A stretch of DNA of 64,000 bases from assembly GCA_946531435.1 (NCBI GenBank), contig CAMNAO010000001.1, positions 1 to 64,000 of the forward strand. The letters are read 5' to 3'. This DNA comes from an uncultured Clostridia bacterium. GTDB taxonomy: Bacteria > Bacillota > Clostridia > Oscillospirales > Oscillospiraceae. Shown in pieces: positions 1 through 8,875 of the stretch. How positions within the stretch are numbered: the first letter of the stretch is position 1; every line of letters begins with the position of its first letter. The translations under genes were made by a program, and so were the position numbers. Under the pieces are notes generated by a model. It saw only the letters and a program-made list of their open reading frames with translations, did no database searches and was not told the origin of the DNA.

Positions 1-100
1 TCCTCTTCCTTAGGTCTTTTTCTTCTTGCTCTACCCCAACTATTGACATAGAGCCTTTTTTAAATGATATGAATGATACTTTTGATGCAAGGCGTCAGAA

Positions 101-700
101 TCAAAGGACAGAAATGGCGGCCTCCAGCCCCTTTACCATCTCCTCCAGCCGGAGAGAGAACGCTCCCGGTTTGTCCTTCGTCTGTTCCGGAAGCCATGGT
201 ACATGAAGAAAACCGCAGCCCATGGAGGGGCGTGTATGCGCAGCATAATGCAGCAGCCCATAGAGAAGATGGTTGCAGACGTAGGTCCCCGCCGTGTTGG
301 AAACCCGGGAAGGGATTCCGGCCTTTTCTATGGCCGCAGCCATGTCCTTTACCGGCAGGGTAGAAAAACAGGCAGCCGGTCCCTCCGCTTCAATGGGACA
401 GTCAACCGGGCAAAAACCGTCATTATCGGGAATCCGTGCGTCATCCAGATTGATTCCGATCCGTTCCGGCGTCAAGCCCTCTCTGCCTCCTGCCTGACCA
501 ACAGAGAGAACGGCGTCGGGCCTTAAAACCTCCACCGTCTCCAATACGGCAGGAAGCACCCTTTGAAAGCTGACAGGCAGAAGAAGGGGCTTTAACTCCC
601 AGCCGCCAATCTTCTCCGGAAGGCGGATGACCGCCTCCCAGGAGGGGTTGATTTTCTCCCCTCCGAAGGGCTCAAAGCCCGTAACGAGCAGTTTTTTCAT
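101..700 (-). CDS. pcp: Pyroglutamyl-peptidase I
   Basis: Cytoplasmic cysteine peptidase that removes N-terminal pyroglutamate from peptides (family C15). The 199-residue length is slightly below the usual 200-215. The N-terminal TGFEPFGGEKINPS motif is present, and the catalytic triad can be placed at Glu79 (LTPERIGIN), Cys142 (NTAGTYVCN) and His166 (GFLHVP). Start ATG at 700 follows AGGGGAG with 7-nt spacing. It is transcribed away from the helicase gene at 834, each with its own promoter. No strong terminator is visible in the first 100 bases downstream. Confidence 0.95.
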   Translation of the reverse strand: MKKLLVTGFEPFGGEKINPSWEAVIRLPEKIGGWELKPLLLPVSFQRVLPAVLETVEVLRPDAVLSVGQAGGREGLTPERIGINLDDARIPDNDGFCPVDCPIEAEGPAACFSTLPVKDMAAAIEKAGIPSRVSNTAGTYVCNHLLYGLLHYAAHTRPSMGCGFLHVPWLPEQTKDKPGAFSLRLEEMVKGLEAAISVL

Positions 701-726
701 TTCTATCTCCCCTTCCCTCTTTTATC

Positions 727-754
727 ATTATATCTCTCTCCCGGCCCCTGTCAA
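727..754 (-). promoter_or_regulatory. Sigma-A promoter of pcp
   Basis: On the minus strand TTGACA (754-749), a 16-nt spacer and TATAAT (732-727) lie about 30 nt upstream of the pcp start. It is back to back with the promoter of the helicase gene. Confidence 0.85.
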
Positions 755-767
755 CAGCCGGCAGGCA

Positions 768-796
768 TGGACAATTTCCAGGGGATCGACTATAAT
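768..796 (+). promoter_or_regulatory. Sigma-A promoter of the SNF2-type gene
   Basis: TGGACA (768-773), 17 nt, TATAAT (791-796). Transcription should begin near 803. The message therefore starts after the upstream in-frame ATG at 795, which decides the start codon of the next gene. Confidence 0.85.
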
Positions 797-833
797 GGAA
801 AGGCCCTATATCATCAAGGCAAGGAGGCTGCGC

Positions 834-2996
834 ATGTCCAGGACCTATCGTTTTAAGGACGCAGATACCCTGATTCAGTCCCATCGCCGGCTGATCCAAA
901 GTCTTCAAAACGGTATCTCCGCCCGGGAGGAATGCCAAAACGAGGCCCTTTCCGCCGCCCATGCCCTGCAGGAGCGGGAAGCGATGAAGATCCTGGAGGA
1001 GATCCCGGTGGAGGAACTGAACCGGGTTGGCCGAGGATTTCGGGTCAAGGCTCTGCGGGAACAGGGATACCCCAACATTGCCTCCCTTGCTTCTTCCTCC
1101 ATCTTCGCCATTGCGGCAGTCAGCGGCGTCAGTGAGGACGGAGCCTTTGCCATCAAGGACCTGGTCAGCAGGATGCGTCAGGAAGCCCAGGATGGGCTGA
1201 AAATCCGCCTGAGCATCGACGACAGGACCCCTGCCTCTACCAGGCTGATCCAGGCCCTTTCGGCATTTCGAAAAATTGAATCACTTTCCCGAGATTGTGA
1301 ACGGCTGCTGTGTGAGGCGGCCCCTTCCCTGGAAAACGCCATTTCCGCTCTGGAGGCCTGCAGAGGGGGTATTCGGCGGCTTTTTGCCTCAAAACAGAAA
1401 AAAGAAGCCGCGGACGAGGCCTTCAGGTACCTTTCTGAGGCGCTTCATGGCGCCTACGGGGCCGACGCCGCTACCCTTTTAAAGGCAGTTGAAGCGGCAC
1501 GGTTTCCCGACGCCGAGACTGCCTGGCGGGACTTTGAACAAAACCCCATTCGCTTTGTAAATACCCTGGAAGCGCTGGAGCCCGGGCTTTTGGGAAACGA
1601 CGATGACAGCTACGGCTTGCCTGCAGACCTGGCCCAGGGCCTGGAAGCGGAGAAGCTCTCCCTGGAGGGGCTTCATTGTGAGCTTCGCCGCTATCAGGAA
1701 TGGGGCGTCCGTTATATTCTCCACCAGGAACGGGTCCTGCTGGGCGATGAAATGGGCCTCGGCAAGACGGTGCAGGCCATCGCCGCCATGGTGGCCCTGC
1801 GGAACGCCGGGGCCTCACACTTTGTGGTGGTGTGTCCGGCCAGCGTCCTCACCAACTGGCAGCGGGAAATCCAAAAAATGAGTGATCTTCCGGTCATTCC
1901 GGTCCACGGCACCCAAAAGGCCGCAGCCCTGCTGCAATGGATGGAGCGGGGCGGCGTCGCCGTCACTACCTATGAAACTGCGGATGATTTTTTACTGCCT
2001 CAGGATTACCTCTTCTCCCTGCTGACGGTGGACGAAGCTCACTACATCAAAAATCCCCAGGCACAGCGAAGCATCTATGTAAAAATTCTCAGCGGCCATG
2101 CCCGACGACTCCTTTTCATGACAGGAACTGCGTTGGAAAACCGGGTGGATGAGATGATCTCCCTTATCCGGATCCTGCAGCCCAAAATCGCGGATTCGAT
2201 CACGCCCAGGGCCTATCTTTCAACAGCGCCCCAGTTTCGTCAGGCGGTTGCCCCCGTCTACTATCGTCGGAAACGGGAGGATGTGCTGACAGAGCTTCCC
2301 CAGCTGATTGAGAGCCGCGAGTGGTGCAGCCTGGGCGCCAAGGAAGAAGCGATTTATGAGGATGCAGTCCTGGGTATGCGCTACGCCGACGCCCGCCGGG
2401 TGTCCTGGAATGTGGAGGATCTGAAGGACTCCTCCAAGGCCGCCCGCTTGAAGGAGCTGGTGGAGGAAGCTGCCGGGGACGGACGCAAGATCCTGGTCTT
2501 CTCTTTTTTCCTGGATACCATTGCCAAGGTCTCTCGTCTCCTGGGCGACCGCTGCTTGCCCCCGATTACGGGCGCTGTTCCTCCCCAGCGAAGGCAGGAG
2601 ATCGTTGACGCCTTCGAAGAAGCGGCGGCGGGCGCTGTCCTCCCCGCCCAGATCCAGTCCGGCGGTACGGGGCTGAACATCCAATCCGCCAGTGTCGTGA
2701 TCCTATGTGAGCCGCAGTTCAAGCCCTCCATCGAGAACCAGGCCATCTCCCGTGCCTATCGCATGGGCCAAACGAGAAACGTACTGGTCTACCGCCTTCT
2801 CTGCGAGAATACGGTGGACGAAAAGCTTCTGGAAGTTCTGGAGGAGAAGCAGGCCGTCTTTGACGCCTTTGCGGACCGCTCCATAGCGGCGGAGGAGGAT
2901 CTGAAGATCGAGGAGAGTACCTTCACCGACATTTTACGGTCCGAGCAGCAGCGGATCACCGCGAAGCGGGACAAAGCTTTTATTGCCGATACATGA
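834..2996 (+). CDS. SNF2-family DEAD/DEAH-box ATPase/helicase
   Basis: 720-residue SNF2/RapA-like double-stranded-DNA translocase. Its precise role is unknown; the family acts in remodelling protein-DNA complexes, repair or transcription recycling. The N-terminal third is helical and contains a helix-hairpin-helix-like stretch. Walker A DEMGLGKT lies at residues 305-312, DEAH at 400-403, TGTALEN in motif III, and the C-terminal helicase half carries QSGGTGLN (about 608-615) and SRAYRMGQ (about 640). The start was moved to ATG 834 because AAGGAGG at 821-827 sits 6 nt upstream and the promoter lies inside the longer reading frame. Single-gene transcript ending at a strong hairpin. Confidence 0.9.
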   Translation: MSRTYRFKDADTLIQSHRRLIQSLQNGISAREECQNEALSAAHALQEREAMKILEEIPVEELNRVGRGFRVKALREQGYPNIASLASSSIFAIAAVSGVSEDGAFAIKDLVSRMRQEAQDGLKIRLSIDDRTPASTRLIQALSAFRKIESLSRDCERLLCEAAPSLENAISALEACRGGIRRLFASKQKKEAADEAFRYLSEALHGAYGADAATLLKAVEAARFPDAETAWRDFEQNPIRFVNTLEALEPGLLGNDDDSYGLPADLAQGLEAEKLSLEGLHCELRRYQEWGVRYILHQERVLLGDEMGLGKTVQAIAAMVALRNAGASHFVVVCPASVLTNWQREIQKMSDLPVIPVHGTQKAAALLQWMERGGVAVTTYETADDFLLPQDYLFSLLTVDEAHYIKNPQAQRSIYVKILSGHARRLLFMTGTALENRVDEMISLIRILQPKIADSITPRAYLSTAPQFRQAVAPVYYRRKREDVLTELPQLIESREWCSLGAKEEAIYEDAVLGMRYADARRVSWNVEDLKDSSKAARLKELVEEAAGDGRKILVFSFFLDTIAKVSRLLGDRCLPPITGAVPPQRRQEIVDAFEEAAAGAVLPAQIQSGGTGLNIQSASVVILCEPQFKPSIENQAISRAYRMGQTRNVLVYRLLCENTVDEKLLEVLEEKQAVFDAFADRSIAAEEDLKIEESTFTDILRSEQQRITAKRDKAFIADT

Positions 2997-3008
2997 TTCT
3001 CCATCCCT

Positions 3009-3060
3009 AAGAAAAGATCCGCTTTCCCGGGAAAGCGGATCTTTTCTTATAATCTTTTTT
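3009..3060. terminator. Bidirectional terminator between the SNF2-type gene and pheT
   Basis: Perfect 40-nt palindrome at 3009-3048 centred on CCCGGG. It has A-rich and T-rich ends on both sides, then a T run to 3060. It can serve both convergent genes. Confidence 0.9.
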
Positions 3061-3069
3061 GAGTGAAGC

Positions 3070-5439
3070 TCAACGCAGAACTGCGTTATACTCCTCTTTG
3101 AGACCCTTCAGCACCTTTGCCATGGTGTCCTCCGCCATAGCGTCCGTCAGGGTCATTTCATCACTGCGCAGCGAGAGGGAGAACGCCACACTCTTCATCC
3201 CCGCGGGAATATGGACGCCCGTATAGATATCGAAGAGCTTCACATCCTTTAAGAGAGCGCCACCGGCGCGATAGATGCACTTTTCCAGATTGGCCACGGG
3301 AATCTCCGCCGCACAGACCACAGCCAGGTCACGCTGCACGCCGGGGTAACGGGGCAGCGGGACATACTTCTTTTCCGGCTCCTGCAGCGCCAGGATGGTC
3401 TCCAGGTCCAGTTCGGCGGCATAGGTCTCATCCAGGCCGAAATTCGCCTCTACCTCGGGATGGATCTGACCCAGAATGCCCAGAACCTGACCATCCTTTT
3501 TTATGACAGCGCAGCGGCCGGGGTGGTAGGAGGGATTCCCCTTCTCCGCCTCATATTCCACGCCGGAAACCCTGAGGGACCTCAAAACCGTCTCTACAGC
3601 GCCCTTCATGGTGAAGAAGTCGCCAGTACCGTAAGCGCCCAGAGTCAGGATCACCCGCTCATCGGGGAGCTCCTCCCCTGCGTTCCGATAGACCTTGGCC
3701 AGCTCATAGAGCTTCACGGAAGCGTTGCGGACAGCCTTATTGCGCTGAAGCGTGGCGAGCATGCTGGGCAGAGAAGTGGCGCGCATAACGCTGGTATCCT
3801 CACCCAGGGGGTTCAGAATGACAGGGCCGGAACGCAGAACAGAATCCTGGGGCAGACGGATTTTATCCGCGCTGGAGGGACTGACGAAGGAATAGGTCAG
3901 GATCTCCGTATAGCCCAGGCTGCGGCAGAGGGTATGCAGCATCCGCTCTGTCTGCTGACGGGGGGTATAGCCGCCCATGGTGGCCTCGGCTCGGATCATG
4001 GTGGAGGGGATCTCATTGTATCCGTAGAAGCGGGCGACCTCCTCGGCCAGGTCTGCGTTCCGCTCCACATCACCGCGCCAGGAGGGCACGGTCACGATGC
4101 CGCCCTCCACGGTAAAGCCCAGCTTCTCCAGGATCTGGGTCATATACGCCTCACTGAGATCGGTACCCAGAAGGGCGTTGATCCGCTCCGGCTCCAGCGG
4201 GAGCTTACGAGGCTCCTCCTTTTTGGCGTAGACGTCGATGACACCGTCCACCACCTTTCCGGCGCCCAGCATTTCAATGAGCTCACAGGCCCGCTCCAGA
4301 GCGGGGAGGGTGTTTTCCGGGTCCAGGCCCTTCTCAAAGCGTGAGGAGGAGTCGGTACGCAGTCCAAGCCGCAGGCCGGAACGACGCACCGAAATGCCGT
4401 TGAAATTGGCGGACTCAAAGACCACAAAGCCGGTATTCTCCGTGATCTCGCTGTTGGCGCCGCCTTTGATGCCCGCAATACATACCGGCTTTTCGGCGTC
4501 GGCGATCACCAGCATGTTTTCATCCAGCACGCGAGGCTCCCCATCCAGCGTGTCAATGGTCTCGCCTTTCCGTGCACGGCGGACAATGATCTTCTGCCCC
4601 GCCAGACAGGCGTAGTCAAAGGCGTGCATGGGCTGACCGTACTCCATCATGACGTAATTGGTGATATCAACAATGTTGTTGATGGGACGCATACCCATGG
4701 CACGGATGCGCTGGCGCAGCCACTTGGGGGAAGGCTCCACCTTGATATCCTTCACGATGCGGGCGGTATAACGGGGGCAGAGAGCCGGATCCTCGATCTC
4801 AATGGAGAGATGGTCCCGGATATCGCCGCCGCAGCCCTTGACCACAGGGGTATGGAGCTTCAGAGGCACATCATAGGTGGCAGCAGTCTCCCGGGCAAGG
4901 CCGATGACGGAGAGGCAGTCGGGACGGTTATTGGTGATCTCAAACTCCACAATGCTGTCGTCGAGGCCCACGATGGGCTTGATGTCATCACCGGGCTTGC
5001 AGTCCTCCTGAAGGATGAAGATCCCATTCTCAATCGCATAGGGAAAATCGTGGGTATCCAGCCCCAGCTCTCCCAGAGAGCAGAGCATGCCGTCGGATTC
5101 CACACCACGCAGCTTGCCCTTTTTGATCTTCACGCCGCCGGTGAGGGTGGAATTATGCAGGGCCACGGGAACCAGATCTCCGACAGATACGTTCTGGGCG
5201 CCGGTGACGATCTGCAGAGGCGCTTCGCGACCCACATCCACCATGGTGACCCAAAGGTGGTCGGAGTCCGGATGCCGCTCCATAGCGGTCACCTTTCCCA
5301 CCACCACATTGCTGATCTCATCGCCGGGGCGCAGGGTCCCCTCCACCTTGGAGCCGGTTCTGGTCAGGTCCTCCGCAAATTCATGATCCGTTGCGGTAAA
5401 CTCTACAAATTCAGAAAGCCATTTTCTTGAAAGCTGCAT
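3070..5439 (-). CDS. pheT: Phenylalanine-tRNA ligase beta subunit
   Basis: Beta subunit of the alpha2-beta2 enzyme that charges tRNA-Phe. 789 residues is normal for the long bacterial type. In order: an N-terminal EMAP/OB tRNA-binding domain (about 40-150, with TGAQNVSVGDLV), the B3/B4 editing domain in the middle, a B5 domain, a catalytic-like domain, and a C-terminal ferredoxin-like anticodon-binding domain. It follows pheS by 13 nt with its own ribosome site and is under the same T-box control. Confidence 0.97.
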   Translation of the reverse strand: MQLSRKWLSEFVEFTATDHEFAEDLTRTGSKVEGTLRPGDEISNVVVGKVTAMERHPDSDHLWVTMVDVGREAPLQIVTGAQNVSVGDLVPVALHNSTLTGGVKIKKGKLRGVESDGMLCSLGELGLDTHDFPYAIENGIFILQEDCKPGDDIKPIVGLDDSIVEFEITNNRPDCLSVIGLARETAATYDVPLKLHTPVVKGCGGDIRDHLSIEIEDPALCPRYTARIVKDIKVEPSPKWLRQRIRAMGMRPINNIVDITNYVMMEYGQPMHAFDYACLAGQKIIVRRARKGETIDTLDGEPRVLDENMLVIADAEKPVCIAGIKGGANSEITENTGFVVFESANFNGISVRRSGLRLGLRTDSSSRFEKGLDPENTLPALERACELIEMLGAGKVVDGVIDVYAKKEEPRKLPLEPERINALLGTDLSEAYMTQILEKLGFTVEGGIVTVPSWRGDVERNADLAEEVARFYGYNEIPSTMIRAEATMGGYTPRQQTERMLHTLCRSLGYTEILTYSFVSPSSADKIRLPQDSVLRSGPVILNPLGEDTSVMRATSLPSMLATLQRNKAVRNASVKLYELAKVYRNAGEELPDERVILTLGAYGTGDFFTMKGAVETVLRSLRVSGVEYEAEKGNPSYHPGRCAVIKKDGQVLGILGQIHPEVEANFGLDETYAAELDLETILALQEPEKKYVPLPRYPGVQRDLAVVCAAEIPVANLEKCIYRAGGALLKDVKLFDIYTGVHIPAGMKSVAFSLSLRSDEMTLTDAMAEDTMAKVLKGLKEEYNAVLR

Positions 5440-5452
5440 CTCTCTTCCCTCC

Positions 5453-6478
5453 TTAGAACTGGCTGATGAAACGCTGATCGTTTTCGAAGAGCAGTCTCAG
5501 GTCGTTGATGTCATAGCGGAGCATGGTCAGCCGATCCAGTCCGAGACCGAAGGCAAAACCGGAGTACTCTCTGGGATCGATGCCGCAGCCCTCAAGCACC
5601 TTGGGATGGACCATGCCGGCGCCCAGGACCTCTACCCAGCCCTCGCCCTTGCAGACGCGGCAGCCCTTGCCCTTGCAGACAAAGCACTGCACATCCATCT
5701 CACAGCTGGGCTCCGTAAAGGGGAAGTGATGGGGGCGGAAACGGGTCTTGAGATCGTCACCGTAAAGCTTGTGGACCAGGGCATTCAGCGTTCCCTTCAG
5801 GTCGCCCATGGTGATGCCCTTATCCACCACCAGCCCCTCCATCTGATGGAACATGGGAGAGTGGGTGGCGTCCACCTCATCCTTCCGGTAGACACGGCCG
5901 GGAGAGATGACCCGGATGGGCGGCTGCTGCTTCTCCATCACGCGGATCTGCACGGGAGAGGTCTGGCAGCGCAGATGGACCCGCTCATCCTCTGTAATAT
6001 AGAACGTATCGGTCCATTCACGGACGGTGTGGCCCTCCGGGATATTCAGTCGGGTAAAATCGTAATCGCTGAGCTCCACCTCCGGTCCCTCGGCCACGGT
6101 AAAGCCCATGCCGATGAAGATATCCTTCACCTCATCTGTCACCTTGCTGAGGGGGTGAGCATGGCCAAACTCCGGCGCTTTGCCAGGAATCGTCACATCG
6201 ATGGCCTCACTGGAGAGCCGAAGCTCCATCTTTTTCCGCTCCATCTCCTGGGAGGCGGTGCGGATCTCATCTTCAATAAAGCTGCGCACCTGATTGGCCG
6301 CCTGCCCGAAGGAGGGCCGTTCCTCCGGGGGAAGCTGCCCCATGGTACGAAGGACAGCGGTAATCTCGCCCTTCTTGCCCAGGAAGCGAACGCGGACCTC
6401 ATCCAGGGCGCCGAGATCCGCAGCCGACTTCAGGGCTTTGAGAGCGCTCTCCTGAATCTCCATCAGTTTCTCATTCAT
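5453..6478 (-). CDS. pheS: Phenylalanine-tRNA ligase alpha subunit
   Basis: Catalytic alpha subunit (341 residues, usual size). An N-terminal coiled-coil tRNA-binding arm (about 1-90) is followed by the class II synthetase core: motif 2 around SPMFHQMEG and motif 3 in GFAFGLGLDRLTMLRY. A cysteine pair region CFVCKGKGCRVCKGEG is also present, as in many bacterial PheS. First gene of pheST, downstream of a T-box leader, so expression should rise when tRNA-Phe is uncharged. Confidence 0.97.
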   Translation of the reverse strand: MNEKLMEIQESALKALKSAADLGALDEVRVRFLGKKGEITAVLRTMGQLPPEERPSFGQAANQVRSFIEDEIRTASQEMERKKMELRLSSEAIDVTIPGKAPEFGHAHPLSKVTDEVKDIFIGMGFTVAEGPEVELSDYDFTRLNIPEGHTVREWTDTFYITEDERVHLRCQTSPVQIRVMEKQQPPIRVISPGRVYRKDEVDATHSPMFHQMEGLVVDKGITMGDLKGTLNALVHKLYGDDLKTRFRPHHFPFTEPSCEMDVQCFVCKGKGCRVCKGEGWVEVLGAGMVHPKVLEGCGIDPREYSGFAFGLGLDRLTMLRYDINDLRLLFENDQRFISQF

Positions 6479-6504
6479 GTTCTTTTCTCCTCACTCTTTT
6501 TGTC

Positions 6505-6740
6505 CAAAGACAACAGTAACGCCCATCCGTCCATTGGGACGGAAGGGCGCTTCCGCGGTACCACCCAGGTTCGGCTTAAGGCCGCACTTTGCCGCCGATA
6601 ACGGAGCGGAGCCGCCGGGGATTGGCCGGAGCTCATGGGCGAACCAAGCGCCGCTTCCAAAGGCGGCTCACAGCCGACGACCGCCACTCTCTTTTCGGAA
6701 CGCAGTGCGCTATTTTCCCACTCAAAGCAATCAATATCGT
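6505..6740 (-). promoter_or_regulatory. T-box riboswitch leader of pheST
   Basis: On the minus strand the T-box core GGGTGGTACCGCGG lies at 6566-6553. It is followed by a terminator hairpin with arms 6549-6537 and 6532-6520, then a T-rich tail. Upstream are Stem-I-like motifs (AGAGAGTGGCGG and CTGTGAGCC). A TTC triplet at 6643-6641 is a candidate specifier codon for Phe. A weak promoter (TTGCCA, 17 nt, TTAAAT) may lie just upstream, near 6745-6775. Established mechanism: uncharged tRNA-Phe favours the antiterminator. Confidence 0.88.
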
Positions 6741-6782
6741 ATGTCATTTAAACACATTTACCGCCAAATGGCAAGAACAAAA

Positions 6783-6811
6783 TTGACGAATCTCCCTCTT
6801 CCCTTTACAAT
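6783..6811 (+). promoter_or_regulatory. Sigma-A promoter of nnrD
   Basis: TTGACG (6783-6788), 17 nt, TACAAT (6806-6811), 43 nt upstream of the start. Divergent from the pheST leader. Confidence 0.85.
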
Positions 6812-6854
6812 AGACCTATCGACATGACCATTTCGACGTAAGGAGGTTCCCTCA

Positions 6855-7790
6855 ATGCGCAAAATATCGTTGGATGAGCTATCCCTTTTCGATCCCCGCG
6901 CCCTGGGCGACGGGTCACTACCGACGGTCTCTCTCTATGTGACGGAGCCGGGGGACTGCAGACTTCCCAGGCGAAAAGAGGATGGTCACAAATATGAATT
7001 CGGCCGTGCCCTGATCCTGGCCGGAAAGCGGGGCTACTCCGGCGCGGCCTGGCTGGCCGCCAATGCCTGTGAAAAAAGCGGCGCCGGTCTCACCACCCTG
7101 ATGGTGCCGGAAAGCATCTATGAGATCGCCGCCCTCCGCTGCTGCGGTACGGTGGTACAGCCACTGCCGGCGGATGCGGAAGGCGGCTTTTCCGAAGACG
7201 CTGTCCGGGCAGCATTGGATTCCCTTCAAAGCGCCGGGGTCTGTCTCATCGGTCCCGGTCTCGGCAGAGGCCGGGGGGCGGAAGCGCTGGTAATGGCCGT
7301 ACTGAAAGCGGCGACATGTCCTGTCATTCTGGACGCCGATGGCATAAACATCCTGTCCGGGCATATAGATGAGATGGACAGCACCGCTTATCCCCTGCTG
7401 CTGACACCCCATGAGGGGGAATTCAGGCGGCTGGGAGGCAGCACGGCATCCGGCAGAATCAACGGCCTTGTGGATTTTCTTCAAAACCACCGCGCCCGGA
7501 TCATCCTGAAGGGGCACCGCAGTCTGATAGCCGAAAACGGCAGCAGCATCACCGTCAACCCCACCGGCGGACCGGCCATGGCAAAGGGCGGCAGCGGTGA
7601 CGTATTGGCCGGGATGCTGGCAGGACTTCTGGCCCAGGGGCTTCCCTGGGATCTGGCGGCCCGGGCCGCGGTCTATCTCCACGGCCTCTGCGGAGATCTG
7701 GCGGCGGCGGAGCTGGGAGAATACAGCGTAACGCCTGATGATCTTCTCAGGTATCTCCCTGCCGCGTTTAAAAGCGTACTGTCCGAATAA
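6855..7790 (+). CDS. nnrD: ADP-dependent NAD(P)H-hydrate dehydratase
   Basis: Repairs hydrated NAD(P)H (NADHX) in an ADP/ATP-dependent dehydration. 311 residues correspond to the YjeF C-terminal (ribokinase-fold) domain only; the N-terminal epimerase domain of bifunctional Nnr proteins is absent here. Signatures: an AGKRGYSGAAWLA glycine-rich stretch, TPHEGEFRRL, and NPTGGPAMAKGGSGDVLAG near the C-terminus, with the catalytic Asp in GSGD. TAAGGAGG at 6839-6846 sets the start. It heads a likely operon with the lipoprotein and mazF-like genes. Confidence 0.93.
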   Translation: MRKISLDELSLFDPRALGDGSLPTVSLYVTEPGDCRLPRRKEDGHKYEFGRALILAGKRGYSGAAWLAANACEKSGAGLTTLMVPESIYEIAALRCCGTVVQPLPADAEGGFSEDAVRAALDSLQSAGVCLIGPGLGRGRGAEALVMAVLKAATCPVILDADGINILSGHIDEMDSTAYPLLLTPHEGEFRRLGGSTASGRINGLVDFLQNHRARIILKGHRSLIAENGSSITVNPTGGPAMAKGGSGDVLAGMLAGLLAQGLPWDLAARAAVYLHGLCGDLAAAELGEYSVTPDDLLRYLPAAFKSVLSE

Positions 7791-7808
7791 TCCTGTTGAG
7801 GTGGTTTT

Positions 7809-8357
7809 TTGCGAAAGCTCATCGTCCCCCTGCTGCTTCTCTTCCTCTGCGGCTGCTCCTCCGGAACTCTGACCCGGGAGACGGATCGGCTGCGGCAGCG
7901 CTTTCTTGATGCGGAGGAGCTTCAGCTGGATGCCCGCCTTACCGCCGATTACGGGGACCGGGATTACAGCTTTCTTCTGCGCCTTCAGAAGACAGACTTT
8001 GGGTGGGAAATCCTGGTGTTGGAGCCGGAGAATCTCAGCGGACTGACCGCCCGCTGCCAGGATGGCTCCATAGAGCTTCAGTTTGAAGACCTCATTCTGG
8101 ACACCGGGGACCTGAATTCCCGGGGACTCAGTCCCATGAACGCCCTGCCCATGATCGCAGACGCCTGGAAGAACGGCCACCTGGAGGAGGTCATCCGCAC
8201 CGGAGACGATCTATTCAGCATACAATATATTGTGGATGACGGCATTTCGGTACTGACGGTCTTTGATCCGGAAAGCTCCCTTCCTTTGCGCGCCGAGCTC
8301 TCCGTAGACGGAGCCACGGTCATTTTCTGTGAGTTTCAGGACGTGATCCTACGCTGA
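7809..8357 (+). CDS. Small predicted lipoprotein
   Basis: 182 residues beginning at a TTG codon with GAGG 7 nt upstream. The signal peptide ends in a lipobox, LFLCGCSS, so Cys15 should be lipidated and the protein held on the outer face of the membrane. The rest has beta-rich alternation. The length and pattern recall LolA-like lipoproteins such as clostridial GerS, but I see no decisive motif and treat that as a guess. It lies 18 nt after nnrD, so they are probably co-transcribed. Confidence 0.75.
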   Translation: MRKLIVPLLLLFLCGCSSGTLTRETDRLRQRFLDAEELQLDARLTADYGDRDYSFLLRLQKTDFGWEILVLEPENLSGLTARCQDGSIELQFEDLILDTGDLNSRGLSPMNALPMIADAWKNGHLEEVIRTGDDLFSIQYIVDDGISVLTVFDPESSLPLRAELSVDGATVIFCEFQDVILR

Positions 8358-8478
8358 CCCTGGGGCCGGCATCATAAAAATGAATAAATCTTTCCGGAAC
8401 GTGAAAGAATGATAGTGTCCGATACATACGTTCTGAGTCAGTGCATCGGGCAGATTCTATCATCGGAGATGAAGACAT

Positions 8479-8835
8479 TTGGTAAGCACACTCGTCGTTA
8501 AAAGGGGCGATATCTACTATGCGGACCTCAGCCCCGTGGTAGGCAGTGAGCAGGGCGGCATGCGCCCCGTGCTCATCGTTCAGAATGATACGGGAAACCG
8601 CCACAGTCCTACGGTCATCGCGGCGGCCATTACCTCCCAGACCGGGAAAGCCCGACTTCCCACGCACATCTCCATCGAAGCCCGTTCTTACGGCCTTGCC
8701 AAGGATTCCGTGGTGCTGCTGGAGCAGATCCGCACCATTGACAAGAGACGGCTTCGTGAGAAAATGGGCAAGCTGGATGAGAGGGCCATGACAAGGGTCA
8801 ACAACGCCCTTGCCGTCAGTATTGGCCTGCAATGA
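8479..8835 (+). CDS. mazF: MazF/PemK-family endoribonuclease toxin (EndoA-like)
   Basis: 118 residues, the standard MazF length. In this family it cleaves single-stranded RNA at short specific sequences. [19 protein letters not shown] opens the SH3-like barrel. The catalytic Arg ([11 protein letters not shown]) and Thr (AAITSQ) regions and the [13 protein letters not shown] segment are intact, so it should be active. The start is TTG at 8479, with GGAG 10 nt upstream. The 121-bp gap upstream is too short for a normal mazE/ndoAI antitoxin, and the next gene downstream does not resemble one. Confidence 0.93.
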   Translation: MVSTLVVKRGDIYYADLSPVVGSEQGGMRPVLIVQNDTGNRHSPTVIAAAITSQTGKARLPTHISIEARSYGLAKDSVVLLEQIRTIDKRRLREKMGKLDERAMTRVNNALAVSIGLQ

Positions 8836-8875
8836 TCGGTCCGGCACGCGGACTGCGCTTTCGGGAGGAGGACTC

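Noticed and set aside
43..73. TTGACA at 43-48 as a plus-strand promoter
   Set aside because: No acceptable -10 box at 16-18 nt, and no plus-strand gene before 834; it would only give antisense RNA to pcp.
627..833. Upstream extension of the SNF2-type gene to 627
   Set aside because: It overlaps the pcp coding strand and contains both promoters; a strong ribosome site precedes ATG 834.
4624..6601. Long plus-strand frames opposite pheT and pheS
   Set aside because: They are antisense shadows in GC-rich coding DNA without ribosome sites; the same applies to long frames opposite mutS2, phoH and yqfD, and the solute-binding gene.
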